A DNA stretch of 38,371 nt from Armatimonadota bacterium (GTDB lineage: Bacteria > Armatimonadota > Fimbriimonadia > Fimbriimonadales > Fimbriimonadaceae): positions 1 through 38,371 of the forward strand of contig JAGQUX010000024.1 of the NCBI GenBank assembly GCA_020438215.1, given 5' to 3'. Position numbers and translations under genes: made by a program. The notes below the pieces were generated by a model. That model was not told the DNA's origin, did no database searches, and saw nothing but the letters and a program-made list of their open reading frames with translations. Numbering within the stretch: position 1 is the stretch's first letter; each line of letters opens with the position of its first letter. Of the stretch, positions 1-8,074 are shown in pieces.

Positions 1-642
1 TACAATACAGGCTGGGTCTTGGGTCTTTGCCTTGATATTGAAATGCGTTACCAAACTGGTGGCAAGGCTACTCTTGATGATGTGAGCCATGAGCTCTTCA
101 AACGCAATCGCAACAACCAGCCGGGCTTCCAAGAAGATGAAATTCGGCGCATCATGGTGGCTTATGCAGGCGGACACATGGGTGAGGTGTATGACAAGTG
201 GGTCATGAAACCGGGCGAACTGCCAGTGGAAGCTCAACTGATGAAGATCGGTTTGATCATGAAGCAAGTGGATGTGAAGTCGGTTACTCCTGGCTTTGCT
301 TCGACTTATCGTGCAGGGAATATGGTGGTCACGGCTGATTCCGCAGACAAGACCTTCCTTCAAAACGACAGAATCCTTTCGATTGGGGATGTCAAGTTCG
401 ATGGCATGAAGCCGGCGCAGGTTCGTATGGGACTGGAAAAGCTCAGCACGAGTTACAAAGTGGGGACTCCGGTGACCGTTGTGGTCAAGCGCGGAGAAGA
501 AACCATGACTTTGACCGCGAACCCGGTTGCCGCAACCGTCAAGGGATGGCGAGTGATGAACGATCCTCTGGCAACACCGGAAGCGAAAAAACTTCGTGAA
601 GGCTGGCGCGGATACACCAAGCTGAAAGGCTGGAACTACTAA
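1..642 (+). CDS. M61-type peptidase with PDZ domain, C-terminal fragment
   Basis: The reading frame is open from base 1, so the gene begins upstream of the window and only about 213 C-terminal residues are visible. The first residues (YNTGWVLGLCLDIEMR) resemble the segment after the catalytic zinc site in M61 glycyl-aminopeptidase-like proteins, which runs K/T-G-x-x-x-x-x-LD-x-x-x-R. It is followed by a helical stretch containing LDDVSHELF. A PDZ-like domain occupies the middle (FLQNDRILSIGDVKFDGM, then VVVKRGEETMTLTANP), as is usual at the C-terminus of this family. The zinc-binding HExxH motif would lie upstream and cannot be checked. M61 enzymes are typically periplasmic or secreted aminopeptidases. 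The gene ends in TAA just before a perfect inverted-repeat terminator. The family call rests on the fragment only; another PDZ-bearing protease is possible. Confidence 0.72.
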   Translation, partial: YNTGWVLGLCLDIEMRYQTGGKATLDDVSHELFKRNRNNQPGFQEDEIRRIMVAYAGGHMGEVYDKWVMKPGELPVEAQLMKIGLIMKQVDVKSVTPGFASTYRAGNMVVTADSADKTFLQNDRILSIGDVKFDGMKPAQVRMGLEKLSTSYKVGTPVTVVVKRGEETMTLTANPVAATVKGWRVMNDPLATPEAKKLREGWRGYTKLKGWNY

Positions 643-663
643 GTCAAAGGCTGACTTAAAGTG

Positions 664-694
664 AAATCGGGGTTCAAATTTGAACCCCGATTTT
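664..694. terminator. bidirectional terminator palindrome
   Basis: A perfect inverted repeat with arms at 664-678 and 679-693 is flanked by A-rich and T-rich ends. It lies between the convergent ends of the M61 fragment (+) and the ThuA gene (-), so it can terminate both. Its core TCGGGGTTCA/TGAACCCCGA recurs in the terminator at 9471-9508. Confidence 0.85.
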
Positions 695-695
695 A

Positions 696-1409
696 TTACT
701 TATCTTGATGTGTGATCCACTTGATCGCGCCAAGTAGGTGCTTCTGGAAATCGGGCTCGTCATAGGCTTCGGAGGTGTGCCCGCCACCAGTATAGAAAGC
801 TCGCCCGTCGAACTTATCGTGGCACCAAGCGGTTGGGTGAGCATCGCCCATTTTGTGGCCCTCGTAGCTATTCGTGTCGAGTTCACAAAGGATGTGGACA
901 TCCTTTGCCGGCTGCGCTTTGTAGTCGTACCATTCATCGGTGCGAACCCAGCGTTCGGGAAGGTGTTTGGTGGAGATGTGTGTGCGATCTACTACCTTGA
1001 CCGTGGCTTCTTGAACTCGTGGGTGGCTCATAAACCAACCGCCGACGAGCTCGCCGTAAAACGGCCAATCGTATTCTGTGTCAGCGGCAGCGTGAATGCC
1101 AAGGAAACCACCCCCATTGCGGACAAACCATTCCAGAGCTTGTTCTTGTGCCGGTTCAAAGATGTCGCCAGTCGTATTGAGGAAGACAACAATTTTGTAC
1201 CGCTTCAAGAGGTCTTTCGTGATGAGGCTGGCATCCTCGGTATGGCGAACAAAGAACCCGTTTGCCTCTGCCATCTTGGAAACGACTTCGGTGCCGTGTT
1301 CAATTGATCCGTGGCGATAGCCAGCGGTTTTGGTGAAGATCAGCATCCCATTGGTGCGAAGTTGGCCCTGAGCCATAACGGCTCCGGCAGCAAGCGAGGC
1401 AAGCAACAT
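696..1409 (-). CDS. ThuA-domain secreted protein
   Basis: This 237-residue protein has a short hydrophobic N-terminus (MLLASLAAGAVMAQ) that looks like an export signal. The rest matches the ThuA-like fold, a class I glutamine-amidotransferase-like domain named after trehalose-utilisation proteins. Visible hallmarks are the GYRHGSI segment near the N-terminus, the GGGFLGIHAAAD nucleophile-elbow-like loop, a WYDY segment, and GRAFYTGGGH near the end. Many ThuA-domain proteins in Planctomycetes- and Armatimonadota-like genomes act on sugars or stand next to oxidoreductases, but no reaction can be assigned here. It starts 12 bases after the stop of the thioredoxin-like gene, so the two probably form one minus-strand operon. 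The terminator at 664-694 closes it. Confidence 0.88.
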   Translation of the reverse strand: MLLASLAAGAVMAQGQLRTNGMLIFTKTAGYRHGSIEHGTEVVSKMAEANGFFVRHTEDASLITKDLLKRYKIVVFLNTTGDIFEPAQEQALEWFVRNGGGFLGIHAAADTEYDWPFYGELVGGWFMSHPRVQEATVKVVDRTHISTKHLPERWVRTDEWYDYKAQPAKDVHILCELDTNSYEGHKMGDAHPTAWCHDKFDGRAFYTGGGHTSEAYDEPDFQKHLLGAIKWITHQDK

Positions 1410-1421
1410 GCGGTCAGTTTA

Positions 1422-2675
1422 TCAGGGAGTGCGGCACCAGCGCAAACCGTAACCCCAATACCACTGCTGAGGAAGCATCCGGTCATCTGCATCGGTAAGA
1501 GGATTGAGACTAAAACTGCTGGCTACGCGCTGAACTCGATCTCCTTTGTGGAGGTTAGATACGAGAACACCAACATCGTGAGTGCCGAGCATGACGGCAT
1601 CAAAGTTGGTCATGGAATCGATGGCAGAATCGTAAACCGCTCGGCCAAGCAAGTCGCCTTCGTAGCTGGCCTTATTCCACTGAGTGTTGGCTTTGGCAAT
1701 GTAGTGCGCCCGGATTTCCAGGTGAACCTGGCTGCCTTCGATCCTAGTGATGCGGCTGGTCATATCGCCGGTTTTGATATGGCTGACATCCCATGCTCCT
1801 TGCGCCTTCATCATGTGGCTCATCAGGATGTATCGCTCCATTGCTGGCCCACTGACCTTGATGGAATTGCCTACCTTGAGTTCTCGGGGGACATAGGCGC
1901 GGAATTCGCTGGGTTTGAACCAAAGCCGGTCAATCCCGAAGAACTTGGGGTGGCGTTCATCGAAGGTTTCCATGCCGGGATAGGCGTAGCCACGCTTGAC
2001 AACCCGAAGATCGAGTGTGCGCTCTGGCTTGAAAAACTTATCTTCTTCCCAGGTGATGCGATCGGCATCGGTAAGAGGCTGAGAAAGAAGTCGCTCGGAC
2101 TTCGGCATCGCCTTGTACTTTGCCAGAGCTTGTTTCATCCGTTCCAGAGCGGCAACCGGGTCGGGGTCGGGCCAGCCGGTGTTGGCAGTAGTCAGCCATC
2201 GCCCAGATGGAGTCACAACAAAAATGCCCTGATGAATGCCGTTCGGGTCGTTTCTAAAAACGTTGGCGAGCAGTTGAAATTCGCGCTTGCTTTTCTGATC
2301 GGAGTTGTTGTAGTCCACATCATCTGCCGCGACAGTGATGAAGTTTTCCTTGACGAACTGTGTGATATCTGGTCGAGTCCAGACAAACTGCCTGGTCTTG
2401 GCACCGTTTTGTCAGCACGCGCCTCGGGGGTCGCCGAAGTACAGCCAGAGGATGACCGGCTTATCGAGTTCCTGCCCGTACTTCAAGCCCTCAAAGACGG
2501 TGGTCTTCCAATCGAGGGATTGAAAACGCAGATCGTCGGTGGTGAGTGATGCGTGCTTCTTCACCGTCTCGAAGGTCTCCCAAGAGAGTTCTTTGGGCGC
2601 AACATTCTTGATGAGCTGGGCTTCGGTTGGGGAAGCCTGCCCAATGGTTGCGAAATTGAGAAGAAGGCTGAGCAT
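1422..2675 (-). CDS. thioredoxin-like secreted protein with in-frame UGA (candidate selenoprotein)
   Basis: Two open stretches in the same frame, 2675-2415 and 2411-1422, are separated by a single TGA at 2412-2414. Reading through gives 417 residues. The start at 2675 gives a short signal peptide (MLSLLLNFATIGQA). A thioredoxin-like strand (KPVILWLYFG) follows, and then a loop with Cys87 immediately before the UGA at codon 88. After the UGA the protein continues naturally (QNGAKTRQFVW, then FITVAADD) with the rest of a thioredoxin-like domain (QGIFVVTPSGRWL) and a C-terminal domain of unknown function up to residue 417. No frameshift is needed. A hairpin begins at the G of the UGA. A Cys-Sec redox pair would fit the position of a thioredoxin active site. 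The alternatives are a nonsense mutation or a base-calling error. No selenocysteine machinery is visible in the window. A standard annotation would split this gene at the UGA. Confidence 0.7.
2382..2414 (-). promoter_or_regulatory. UGA codon with SECIS-like hairpin
   Basis: On the minus strand the UGA (2414-2412) opens directly into a hairpin. Arm GACAAA (2413-2408) pairs with UUUGUC (2387-2382). Above it lie a bulged A, a C-G pair, a bulged GG, and a UGCC/GGCA stem closed by the loop AAGACCA. Bacterial SECIS elements sit just 3' of the Sec codon inside the coding sequence, with bulges below a small loop that usually has G near its start. Here the loop G is third and the loop starts only about 13 bases past the UGA, so the match is suggestive but not clean. 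Confidence 0.4.
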
Positions 2676-2773
2676 CGCACTCACACTTGCATATTCGGAC
2701 GAAAGTGAGAAAGTCAAAGGTTTCGGCAAATGCGCTTGAATCTCGCTGGGGGCGTGGGGGTAGCGTATGACGC

Positions 2774-3931
2774 ATGTCCGCAAATGATTCGCACAAGCCC
2801 GACACGATTCTCCAGCATTTGGGGGAAGACACCCATTGGGCGGGGGCGGTCACACCGCCGATCTTCCAGACATCGTTGTTTGTGCACGAATCGATTGACC
2901 AGTATCTGAGTGCTCACGAAGAAGGGAGATACACCTATTCGCGGTGTGGAAACCCGAATCTGGATTTGGCGCAGGTGAAGCTAGCCGCCCTGGAAAAAGC
3001 GGAGGAAGGGCAGCTCTATAACTCGGGGATGAGCGCGATCACTGCCGCAATCATGAGCGAGACAAAAGCCGGGGCACATGTCGTTTGTGTGGACACTTGC
3101 TATGGCCCGACGCGGATCTTCCTCGAAACGTATTTGCCAAAGTTTGGAGTGACAACGACATTCGTTTCTGGTCACGATCCCCAAGAGATTTTTGATGCTT
3201 GCAAGCCAGAAACAACACTGATCTACCTCGAATCCCCAAGTAGTTTGATCTTCCAGTTCCAAGATTTGAGGGCGATCTCCGCATTTGCGAAAGAGCGGGG
3301 AATTGCAACGTGTATTGATAACAGCTACGCCTCCCCCATCTATCAGCAGCCGATCACTATGGGGATTGATCATGTCGTCCATAGCGGTACCAAGTACATC
3401 GCCGGGCATAGCGACGTTGTTTGCGGGTTGCACTGTACGTCGGCAGAGAAAATGGCAGTCGTCCGCAAGAATGAGATGGAACTGATCGGCGCAGCATTGC
3501 CGCCATTTCCGTCGTGGCTTGTTTTGCGGGGATTGCGAACCCTCAAGCTCCGGATGGAGCGCGCTCAAGAAACTGGGAATACGATGTGTCAGTTTCTCAA
3601 GGGTCGTTCGGAGGTTACGGAGGTGTTCCATGCTTCTGATCAAGATCATCCGCAGCATGATCTGTTCAAATCGCAGATGTCGGGTTCCGGTTCGTTGATC
3701 ACGTTTGCCCCTGCGTTCCAAGATGAAATCAAAGTGCGGCAGTTTGTCGAGAGCCTAGAAATCTATCAAATGGGTGTCAGCTGGGGTGGCTACGAAAGCT
3801 TGGCAATGCCGCTCAAAGTCAAGCCGATGCACTGGAAAGAAGAGCGGCTTTTGGTTCGCCTTTATTGTGGGCTCGAAGACGTTGGTGACCTCATGGACGA
3901 CCTCGATCAGGCGTTCAAAAAGATCGGTTAG
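2774..3931 (+). CDS. Cys/Met-metabolism PLP-dependent enzyme (cystathionine gamma-synthase/lyase family)
   Basis: This 385-residue protein has the standard length for the cystathionine gamma-synthase, beta-lyase and gamma-lyase family of PLP enzymes. Family motifs appear in order: YTYSRCGNPN near the N-terminus (substrate/PLP region); LYNSGMSAI, the phosphate-binding SGM loop; the IDNSYASPI strand with the PLP-nitrogen aspartate; and HSGTKYIAGHSDVVCG with the Schiff-base lysine. The C-terminal SWGGYESLAMP matches the substrate-carboxylate region. These enzymes act in the cytoplasm on cystathionine, homocysteine or activated homoserine. The sequence alone does not decide between synthase and lyase. 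The gene stands alone, and its stop overlaps the stop of a small minus-strand gene by two bases (3929-3930). There is no clear Shine-Dalgarno site; a weak TAGCGT lies 7 bases before the ATG. Confidence 0.93.
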   Translation: MSANDSHKPDTILQHLGEDTHWAGAVTPPIFQTSLFVHESIDQYLSAHEEGRYTYSRCGNPNLDLAQVKLAALEKAEEGQLYNSGMSAITAAIMSETKAGAHVVCVDTCYGPTRIFLETYLPKFGVTTTFVSGHDPQEIFDACKPETTLIYLESPSSLIFQFQDLRAISAFAKERGIATCIDNSYASPIYQQPITMGIDHVVHSGTKYIAGHSDVVCGLHCTSAEKMAVVRKNEMELIGAALPPFPSWLVLRGLRTLKLRMERAQETGNTMCQFLKGRSEVTEVFHASDQDHPQHDLFKSQMSGSGSLITFAPAFQDEIKVRQFVESLEIYQMGVSWGGYESLAMPLKVKPMHWKEERLLVRLYCGLEDVGDLMDDLDQAFKKIG

Positions 3932-4038
3932 GCTTGCGGGAACGCAAACCAAATCGCGAAGCTGACGATCATCGCCGCGATTACGATTTGGATGACAAGA
4001 ACACGCCTCCGTCTTTCTTTGGCGTCGATTTCTGTCAT
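3928..4038 (-). CDS. 36-residue single-pass membrane peptide
   Basis: This is a short reading frame of 36 codons. Its ATG overlaps the stop of the upstream helix-hairpin-helix gene in a TAATG arrangement, which favours translational coupling. The N-terminus is strongly charged (MTEIDAKERRRR), and one hydrophobic helix follows from about residue 13 to 33, ending FAFPQA. By the positive-inside rule the N-terminus should stay in the cytoplasm. I do not recognise a family. The stop-start overlap, the good membrane-protein composition and the end within the last bases of the convergent gene argue that it is real. It could be a small partner of the membrane-anchored protein encoded just before it. 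Confidence 0.6.
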   Translation of the reverse strand: MTEIDAKERRRRVLVIQIVIAAMIVSFAIWFAFPQA

Positions 4039-4766
4039 TAGCTTTTTGCCTTGGCTTCTATTTGCCATGTGTAGATGTTGAGCACATCCCACGGTTGTTC
4101 TTTGACAGCAGCACGGATGGTGGATTCGTCAGCAGAAGCGAGTGCAGAGAAACTTGTGATTCCCGATTCCACGAGCATCCGCGATTGCTCGGCGTTGATG
4201 CCCTCGATGACCGAAAAATCAACATCAGAAATTGACTCAGCAACGGGAGTCACTGGTGCAACAACAGAACCACCAACATGAGAAATCCAGGCATCCACGT
4301 CGAGGTTGTCCCAGGGTTGGGCGTTACAGATTTCTAGAATGCGATCTCTAGGAGTGGCGGCAAGTTCAGCGAAACTGGTGATTCCGGCGGAGGAAAGTAA
4401 CTCTGCATGAGCAGGAGTAAGCCCCGGCAGACTGGTGAGATCGTCTGCCTTTCCTTCATGAACTTCCGGAGTTTCCACAACTGAAGCGACAGAAGCGACC
4501 GCAACTGGTCGAGATTCCAATGCCGTAATCCGAGCCTCAAGACTACTCAAACCGCCTAACTTGCCATCCAGAGTATTGAGCCGAGCATCCAGTTCTTTGA
4601 CTTGCCCGAGATTCTCGCGCAACCGGGCAACATCGGCTTCAAGCTCTTTGATCCGCGACTCATCGACTGCCCCAGAAACAGGGCGGCGGAACATCGTGGC
4701 ATCTACGAGCCAGAACACACCAAACCCCACTATTGAGCCGATAAGAAGACCAGCCGGATCGAACAT
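4038..4766 (-). CDS. membrane-anchored coiled-coil protein with two helix-hairpin-helix repeats
   Basis: With the start at 4766 this is a 242-residue protein. An N-terminal membrane helix (about residues 5-23) is followed by a heptad-like coiled coil (about 35-85), a linker, and two related helix-hairpin-helix modules. The first is around LTSLPGLTPAHAELLSSAGI and the second around FSVIEGINAEQSRMLVESGI. Each is followed by an AQPWD/EQPWD segment. Such HhH pairs resemble those in DUF4332-type proteins and can bind DNA or mediate protein contacts; the role here is unknown. A longer reading from 4820 would leave only 12 bases before the divergent protease gene. The start at 4766 is preferred because a TAAGAT hexamer lies 7 bases upstream. 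The 36-residue membrane peptide is coupled downstream. Confidence 0.72.
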   Translation of the reverse strand: MFDPAGLLIGSIVGFGVFWLVDATMFRRPVSGAVDESRIKELEADVARLRENLGQVKELDARLNTLDGKLGGLSSLEARITALESRPVAVASVASVVETPEVHEGKADDLTSLPGLTPAHAELLSSAGITSFAELAATPRDRILEICNAQPWDNLDVDAWISHVGGSVVAPVTPVAESISDVDFSVIEGINAEQSRMLVESGITSFSALASADESTIRAAVKEQPWDVLNIYTWQIEAKAKS

Positions 4767-4773
4767 ATTGAGA

Positions 4774-4779
4774 ATCTTA
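4774..4779 (-). promoter_or_regulatory. -10 element of a leaderless promoter
   Basis: On the minus strand TAAGAT lies 7 bases before the ATG at 4766. The transcript would start at or next to the ATG, and there is no Shine-Dalgarno site. This supports the shorter start of the helix-hairpin-helix gene. Confidence 0.45.
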
Positions 4780-4832
4780 CTCGGAGAAGCAACTTTGACG
4801 CCGCTCTGCCCGGTATACATGGCACATCCGTT

Positions 4833-7800
4833 ATGAGTTTGTTGACAACACTAATTCTCGTTACTCATGCGCCCACGGGAGGTCAGCTTGCGCCGCCAGT
4901 TGCAAAAGAACTGGTAGGGGCACACTCGCTGGCTCTCAGCCCCGATGGGTCGCAACTTGCTTTCTCCTATCGAGGTGACATCTGGGTTGCCCCATCCGCT
5001 GGTGGGCGTGCAATCCCGGTTGCTAGCCATCTGGAAATGGACGACTATCCGACTTGGTCACCTGATGGTAAGTGGATTGCATTTTCTTCTGATCGCTATG
5101 GAAGTTGGGACATCTTTGCTGTCCCTGCTGAGGGTGGTTCTCCAATCCGCGTAACAGAAATGAGCGGCACGGAAATCCCGATGTCGTTCTCGCCCGATGG
5201 CAAGAAGATCGCGATGCGCGGTGTCTTTGATAAGGTCACCAACGGCGTCTACACAATCGACATCAACACCGGGAAGTTCGAGGAAATCTCGATTGATAAC
5301 CAGCGAATCTCCGAAGTGATTTACAGCCCGGACGGCTCGAAGTTTGCCTACACTCGCAAGGCGGCGTTCCCATATGCGCGACCCAGATATCAAGGTTCAG
5401 GTGCGGCCCAGATTTATGAAACTGCGCCAGGGCAGGGAACAGGGAAGCTGATCCGCAATACTGGTCTGCAACACCTGTGGTTGAATTACGCTCCAGATAG
5501 CAACAGCATCTATTGCGTGAGTGCAACCGAAGTCACCCCGAGTTCTCACAACATCAACGAAAAGCCGGGCGTCTTTGCAGATAATGTCAACCGCACTCCT
5601 AACGTGTATTCAGTAGATGGACGCGGAAAGGCAACCCGCCTGACTGACTACGTTGGTTCTGGCCCGCGCTTCTTGACCGTTGCTTCCAAAGCCGGAAACA
5701 TTGCTTTCGAGCGCGATGGTTCTCTTTACACCATGTCGCCAGGTGGTCAACCGAAGAAAATCACGATCACAGGCTTTGTGGATGATAAGACCACCCAAGA
5801 AGAACGGCTCGTTCTGACCAATGGCGTCGAATGGTTCTCTCTCTCTCCTGATGGCAAGACGTTTGTCTTCCAAGTCAATCGTGAGCTTTGGAGCGTTCCG
5901 GTCGAGCAAGGTAAAGGCCCGAACAAGAGCGATGCGACACAGATCACTGATTACGCCGGTTCCGATGAGAATCCGCTCTACGCGCCGGATGGCAAGAGCG
6001 TGTTCTTTGTCTCTGATCGGGAAGGGGCGCGGTCGCTGTATCGCTACACCTTCGCGGATAAGAAAGCCACCAAAGTTGTCGATTCCAAGTACGACATCAT
6101 GGGCATGACAATCTCGCCGGATAAGAAGAGCCTGAACTACTGGCTCGGCGGGCCGGATGGTGGTCTCTTCACGATTCCGGTGGAAGGTGGCACGCCAAAG
6201 CTCGTTCTCAAAACTGGCTTCCAGCAAGCGTATTCTTGGTCACCGGATGGTCGATACCTGGCATATGCACGGCAATTGCTGAACTCCGGTTTCAATCCGT
6301 GGGAAAACAAGACGAACATCTATGTTCTCGACACCCAAACCGGGAAAGAGCAAAATGTGACGCGTCTGTCGGCGTATCACACCTGGCCGGAATGGTCGAA
6401 AGACGGTAAGTATCTGTACTTTATCAGCGACCGAGATGGCGGTAACTCGCTTTACGCACTGCCGCTTCAGAAAGAAGATGCCACTGGCATTGCTCTTGAA
6501 ATCAAGTACGAAAAACCGAAGGATGCGGTGAAATGCGACTTTGATTTCAACAAGCCGGAAGATCGTATTCGACGACTGTATCGCGGTTCGGTGGACGCAT
6601 TGCCATTGATGGATCCGGAAAAAGGTGACATCTACTTCCTTGGCGGTGGTCAAGTTTGGCGCGTTGGTTACGATGGAGAAGGTGCACGCCAGCTCACCAA
6701 TGGTGGTGCAGTCGGTGGTTACGAATTTTCGGGTGATTACAACAACATCGCCTACATCCAAGATGGGCGACTCAAAATCACCGATATTCGCAAGCCGAAT
6801 CTCCCCACTCAAACGGTTGACTTCCGCGCGGTCTGGATGCACGATCTGAAGGCCGAGCGCAAAGCGGCATTCGATGAGTTCTGGAGAATTTACAATCTGA
6901 GCTTCTACGATCCGTATATGCACCGCCGTGACTGGGCTTCGATCAAGAAGCGCTACGAACCGCTTCTTGATGGTGTCGGTCACCGCCGAGAAATGGCTGG
7001 TGTTCTCAACTTGATGGTGGGCGAACTCGAGTCGTCGCACTCTGAAGTTGGGCCGGCTCCGGGCGGTACATTTGCGACTCCTGATGCTCACCCAGGCTTC
7101 CTAGTGGATTACTCCTGGCAAGGTCGTGGTATCAAGATTTCGGAAGTGCCCGACGGAACTCCCGGATCGTTTGAGAAGACCAAGCTCAAAGCGGGCGAAT
7201 ACGTTCTGCAGATCAATGGAGTGGATGTGACCAACGGGTTGAGCATGTACAAGGCTCTGAGCGGGCAAACCGGTCGCGAAGTGGAGTTCACAGTTAATAG
7301 CTCACCCACTACTGACGGCGCACGCAAAGTCAAATATGTTGCTCCAAGTTCAGGTCAAGTTGGTGGAATCATCAACAACAACCGCGAAAAGTGGCGACGT
7401 GAATATGTCGAGAAGAAATCTGGCGGAAAGCTGACTTATGTTCACATCGCGGGTATGGGCGGTGGCAATATGCGCCAGTTCAACTTCGAGGCCTGGCAGT
7501 ATGTCCAAGGCAAAGAGGGCGTGATCATCGACGTTCGTGAAAACGGTGGTGGCAACATTTCGGATGCTTTGATCGACATGCTGGAGCGCTCTCCGCAGAT
7601 GCGTTATCTGCCGCGAGATGATGAAGAAGTTCTCGGCCCCGGTACCAGCTGGAACAAACCGACTGTCGTGATGCACGCAGAAAGCAGCTTCTCGAATGCG
7701 GAAATGTTCCCAGCGGCAATGAAGGCTCGCGGACTCGCGACCCTGGTCGGGATGCCGACTCCGGGTTATGTCATCTACACGTATGGTGGGCGCCTGGTGG

Positions 7801-7982
7801 ATGGAACAAGCATTCGCCTCCCGAACACGGGCGTCTATCGCATGGATGGCACCCCCACCGAGAACATGGGTCAAGAGCCCGATTTCAAGGTGGATATCAC
7901 TCCGGAGCAGTACTTCGGCATGATGGAAGAACCGCAACTCGACAAGGCAATTGAAGTCTTGATGAAGAAGATCAAGAAATAA
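4833..7982 (+). CDS. Tricorn-like protease (beta-propellers + PDZ + S41-type core)
   Basis: This 1049-residue protein has the full layout of Tricorn-type proteases. WD40/TolB-like beta-propeller repeats (many SPDGK, APDGK and SDRDG motifs) fill about residues 30-600. A C1 helical domain follows, then a PDZ domain (about 755-840) and a C-terminal S41-type catalytic domain. The tetrad expected from Thermoplasma Tricorn can be placed: Ser735-His736 in ELESSHSEVG, the nucleophile Ser954 in SSFSNAEMFP, and Glu1010 in TPTENMGQEPDF. These enzymes degrade oligopeptides. The short hydrophobic N-terminus (MSLLTTLILVTHA) may be an export signal, as in bacterial homologues, but it is weak. There is no Shine-Dalgarno site; TATACA lies 13 bases before the ATG. 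A strong terminator follows. Confidence 0.93.
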   Translation: MSLLTTLILVTHAPTGGQLAPPVAKELVGAHSLALSPDGSQLAFSYRGDIWVAPSAGGRAIPVASHLEMDDYPTWSPDGKWIAFSSDRYGSWDIFAVPAEGGSPIRVTEMSGTEIPMSFSPDGKKIAMRGVFDKVTNGVYTIDINTGKFEEISIDNQRISEVIYSPDGSKFAYTRKAAFPYARPRYQGSGAAQIYETAPGQGTGKLIRNTGLQHLWLNYAPDSNSIYCVSATEVTPSSHNINEKPGVFADNVNRTPNVYSVDGRGKATRLTDYVGSGPRFLTVASKAGNIAFERDGSLYTMSPGGQPKKITITGFVDDKTTQEERLVLTNGVEWFSLSPDGKTFVFQVNRELWSVPVEQGKGPNKSDATQITDYAGSDENPLYAPDGKSVFFVSDREGARSLYRYTFADKKATKVVDSKYDIMGMTISPDKKSLNYWLGGPDGGLFTIPVEGGTPKLVLKTGFQQAYSWSPDGRYLAYARQLLNSGFNPWENKTNIYVLDTQTGKEQNVTRLSAYHTWPEWSKDGKYLYFISDRDGGNSLYALPLQKEDATGIALEIKYEKPKDAVKCDFDFNKPEDRIRRLYRGSVDALPLMDPEKGDIYFLGGGQVWRVGYDGEGARQLTNGGAVGGYEFSGDYNNIAYIQDGRLKITDIRKPNLPTQTVDFRAVWMHDLKAERKAAFDEFWRIYNLSFYDPYMHRRDWASIKKRYEPLLDGVGHRREMAGVLNLMVGELESSHSEVGPAPGGTFATPDAHPGFLVDYSWQGRGIKISEVPDGTPGSFEKTKLKAGEYVLQINGVDVTNGLSMYKALSGQTGREVEFTVNSSPTTDGARKVKYVAPSSGQVGGIINNNREKWRREYVEKKSGGKLTYVHIAGMGGGNMRQFNFEAWQYVQGKEGVIIDVRENGGGNISDALIDMLERSPQMRYLPRDDEEVLGPGTSWNKPTVVMHAESSFSNAEMFPAAMKARGLATLVGMPTPGYVIYTYGGRLVDGTSIRLPNTGVYRMDGTPTENMGQEPDFKVDITPEQYFGMMEEPQLDKAIEVLMKKIKK

Positions 7983-8000
7983 GTTGCTGAGTTGAAAACG

Positions 8001-8037
8001 AACGCCCTCGGGATTTTGCGATTCCGGGGGCGTTTTT
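8001..8037 (+). terminator. rho-independent terminator of the Tricorn-like gene
   Basis: Arm AACGCCCTCGG (8001-8011) pairs with CCGGGGGCGTT (8024-8034), with one T-G wobble. A 12-base loop separates the arms and a T run follows. Confidence 0.88.
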
Positions 8038-8074
8038 CTGCGAAAATAGCGTCATATATTATCGGTGACCAGAC

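Noticed and set aside
2409-2420. Frameshift as the cause of the split thioredoxin-like gene
   Set aside because: The two halves are in the same frame with one UGA between them, so no insertion or deletion is needed.
1311-2549. Long plus-strand open frame of 412 codons
   Set aside because: It is antisense to the ThuA and thioredoxin-like genes, has no recognisable protein features, and is a shadow of their codon use.
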